Source: WHTI01 sp963826105
GTDB taxonomy: Bacteria; Actinomycetota; CADDZG01; WHSQ01
DNA length: 64,000 nt
Assembly (NCBI GenBank): GCA_963826105.1
Contig: CAWGWA010000016.1
Coordinates: 1 to 64,000, forward strand
Direction of reading: 5' to 3'
Both the position numbers and the translations under genes were made by a program. Under the pieces are notes generated by a model that was given only the letters and a program-made list of their open reading frames with translations, searched no databases and had not been told where the DNA came from. How positions within the stretch are numbered: position 1 is the first letter of the stretch; each line of letters begins with the position of its first letter. This document shows, piece after piece, positions 62,683 through 64,000 of the stretch.

Positions 62683-64000
62683 GGCGCCGAGGTTAACTGC
62701 TGCAGGAGGTCGGTCAGCCACACCACGACGCCTTCGGCCGGAAGCTCTCGCTCGGGGATCAACAGGGTCTGGGTCGCGTGGCGGTAGGAGGCGGCCGGGA
62801 GGATGCGCTGGAGCCTGATCTCCTTCGAGTCCTCGAGTTCGATCGGCTTGATCCTGAGCTTGCCGGCGACCGTTGCCGCTTCGGCGATCCCGTTGTCCTT
62901 GAGGAGCCGGCGCAAACCGGCGACCTCAAAGAGCGACTCGACGGGGCCCGGGAGTGGGGTTCCATAACGGTCTTCGAGTTCTGAGCGGACCTCGGCGAAG
63001 TCCTCGGCGTCTTTAGCCGAGGCGATCCGCCGGTACGCCTCGAGGCGCAGGTTCTCGTCGGCCACGTATCCCTTCGGGATGAACGCATCAAGGGGAAGAT
63101 CGATACGGACTTCGGCGTCTTCCTTCCACGACGTTTCCTCACCCTTGAGTTCTCCAAAGGCAGATGCCATGAGCTTCACGTACAGGTCGAACCCGATCTC
63201 CGCGATCTGCCCCGACTGCTCGGCCCCGAGCAGGTTGCCCGCCCCTCTGATCTCGAGGTCACGCATCGCAATGCGGAAACCGGAACCGAGTCCGGTGTGC
63301 TCCGAGATCGTCTTCAGTCGCTCGTGTGCGTCCTCCGTCAGTGAACGATCCCGAGGGAAGAAGAGGTAGGCGTAAGCGCGCTCGTGGGCCCGGCCGACGC
63401 GACCACGAAGCTGATACATCTGGGACAGCCCGAGGAGATCGGCCCGTTCGACGATCAGGGTGTTCACCGTCGGCATGTCGAGACCGCTTTCGACGATCGT
63501 CGTGCAGACCAGCACGTTGGTCTTCGCGTCACCGAAGTCGAGCATCGCCTTCTCGAGCCCGTGCTCGTCCATCTGGCCGTGAGCGATCCCCACCTTGGCA
63601 TCGGGCACCAGCTTCTGGATGTTGCGCGCGGCAGCCTGGATGGTGTCCACACGGTTGTGCACGTAGAAGACCTGGCCATCACGCAATAGCTCGCGCCGGA
63701 TCGATGAGATCACGGTCTCCTCGTCGAACTCACCCACGTAGGTCATCACCGGGTGGCGGTTCTCCGGCGGGGTGTCGACGATCGACAGGTTGCGGATACC
63801 CGACATCGCCATCTCTAAGGTGCGCGGGATCGGCGTCGCCGTCAGGGTGAGGACGTCGACGCTCGCCCTCAGGTGCTTGAGGCGCTCCTTGTGTTCGACC
63901 CCGAAACGCTGCTCCTCATCGACGACCACCAGCCCGAGGTCCGAGAACTTGATGTCCTTCGACAACAGACGATGGGTGCCTACTACGACATCGACCTTGC
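62679..64000 (-). CDS. mfd: Transcription-repair coupling factor Mfd, C-terminal part (cut by window end)
   Basis: Only the C-terminal ~440 residues are present; the gene runs off the right edge. Visible helicase motifs: VVVGTHRLLS, LGLVVVDEEQRFGVEHKERL (DEEQ), VLTLTATPIPRTLEMAMSGI, VFYVHNRVDTIQAAARNI, VGIAHGQMDEHGLEKAM, TTIVESGLDMPTVNTLIVER and GLSQMYQLRGRVGRAHERAY. The TRCF C-terminal domain follows (LRLEAYRRIASAKDAEDFAE, ELEDRYGTPLPGPVESLF). It displaces stalled RNA polymerase and recruits UvrA. ATGA coupling to the isomerase gene fixes the end. Confidence 0.95.
   Translation of the reverse strand, partial: KVDVVVGTHRLLSKDIKFSDLGLVVVDEEQRFGVEHKERLKHLRASVDVLTLTATPIPRTLEMAMSGIRNLSIVDTPPENRHPVMTYVGEFDEETVISSIRRELLRDGQVFYVHNRVDTIQAAARNIQKLVPDAKVGIAHGQMDEHGLEKAMLDFGDAKTNVLVCTTIVESGLDMPTVNTLIVERADLLGLSQMYQLRGRVGRAHERAYAYLFFPRDRSLTEDAHERLKTISEHTGLGSGFRIAMRDLEIRGAGNLLGAEQSGQIAEIGFDLYVKLMASAFGELKGEETSWKEDAEVRIDLPLDAFIPKGYVADENLRLEAYRRIASAKDAEDFAEVRSELEDRYGTPLPGPVESLFEVAGLRRLLKDNGIAEAATVAGKLRIKPIELEDSKEIRLQRILPAASYRHATQTLLIPERELPAEGVVVWLTDLLQQLTSAP

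Noticed and set aside
1..64000. CRISPR arrays, insertion sequences or prophage genes
   Set aside because: No regularly spaced repeats, transposase, integrase or phage structural gene was recognised on either strand.

Overview
High-GC actinobacterial DNA that appears to be two different genomes joined near position 8,275. Positions 1 to about 8,274 carry the order atpD-atpC-DUF2550-cobalamin adenosyltransferase-murA-STAS-meaA-PAS kinase-GH26. This set looks like a Nocardioides-type genome. The reading frame breaks many times, often every 100-300 bases, which looks like uncorrected indel errors. At about 8,275 a GH26 gene stops abruptly and an M3 peptidase starts without its N-terminal third. 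From there on frames are mostly intact, with roughly a dozen breaks in 56 kb. The gene content remains actinobacterial but suggests another, probably uncultivated, Actinomycetota lineage: SCO1664/DUF3090/MSMEG_4193 trio, DUF501, Ppx, FtsB, enolase, MazG, Mfd.

Layout after the join. 8.3-21.1 kb is mixed housekeeping and accessory genes: M3 peptidase, DNA glycosylase, a secreted alpha/beta hydrolase, a LigD split into phosphoesterase and ligase genes, an SDR, a two-gene TSUP transporter, a Cys-pair protein, a PLP trans-sulfuration enzyme, a DegT aminotransferase with an epimerase, and a membrane-anchored surface protein. 21.2-52.9 kb is a large cell-surface polysaccharide island. 52.9-64 kb is a conserved core: tRNA-Leu, SCO1664 trio, acyl-CoA synthetase, ppx, DUF501, a small lipoprotein, ftsB, eno, mazG, a SurA-like lipoprotein and mfd (cut by the window end).

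The polysaccharide island is the main point of interest. It holds two paralogous modules. Each has a MOP-type flippase, a lipoprotein beta-propeller with a shared post-lipobox motif, and a very large GT-C-like membrane protein. Two paralogous proteins fuse an epimerase-like SDR domain, apparently lacking the catalytic tyrosine, to a DPM1-like GT2 domain. Module A (27.1-34.1 kb) adds a UDP-sugar dehydrogenase and a membrane GT2. Module B (38.5-50.3 kb) adds PelG-like and PelF-like proteins, the PelF carrying a long tail that ends in HEAT repeats. It also has a separate protein of about 970 residues built of HEAT repeats and a degenerate receiver protein. A NarL-type kinase and regulator lie just upstream. 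An HD-GYP protein, a GT4, an HprK-like P-loop protein, a CE4 deacetylase and an ATP-grasp enzyme complete the island. No PelA, B, C, D or E was seen. My inference is a Pel-related but distinct exopolysaccharide or glycan export system with HEAT-repeat scaffolds.

No insertion sequence, prophage, rRNA, CRISPR array or confident riboswitch was found.
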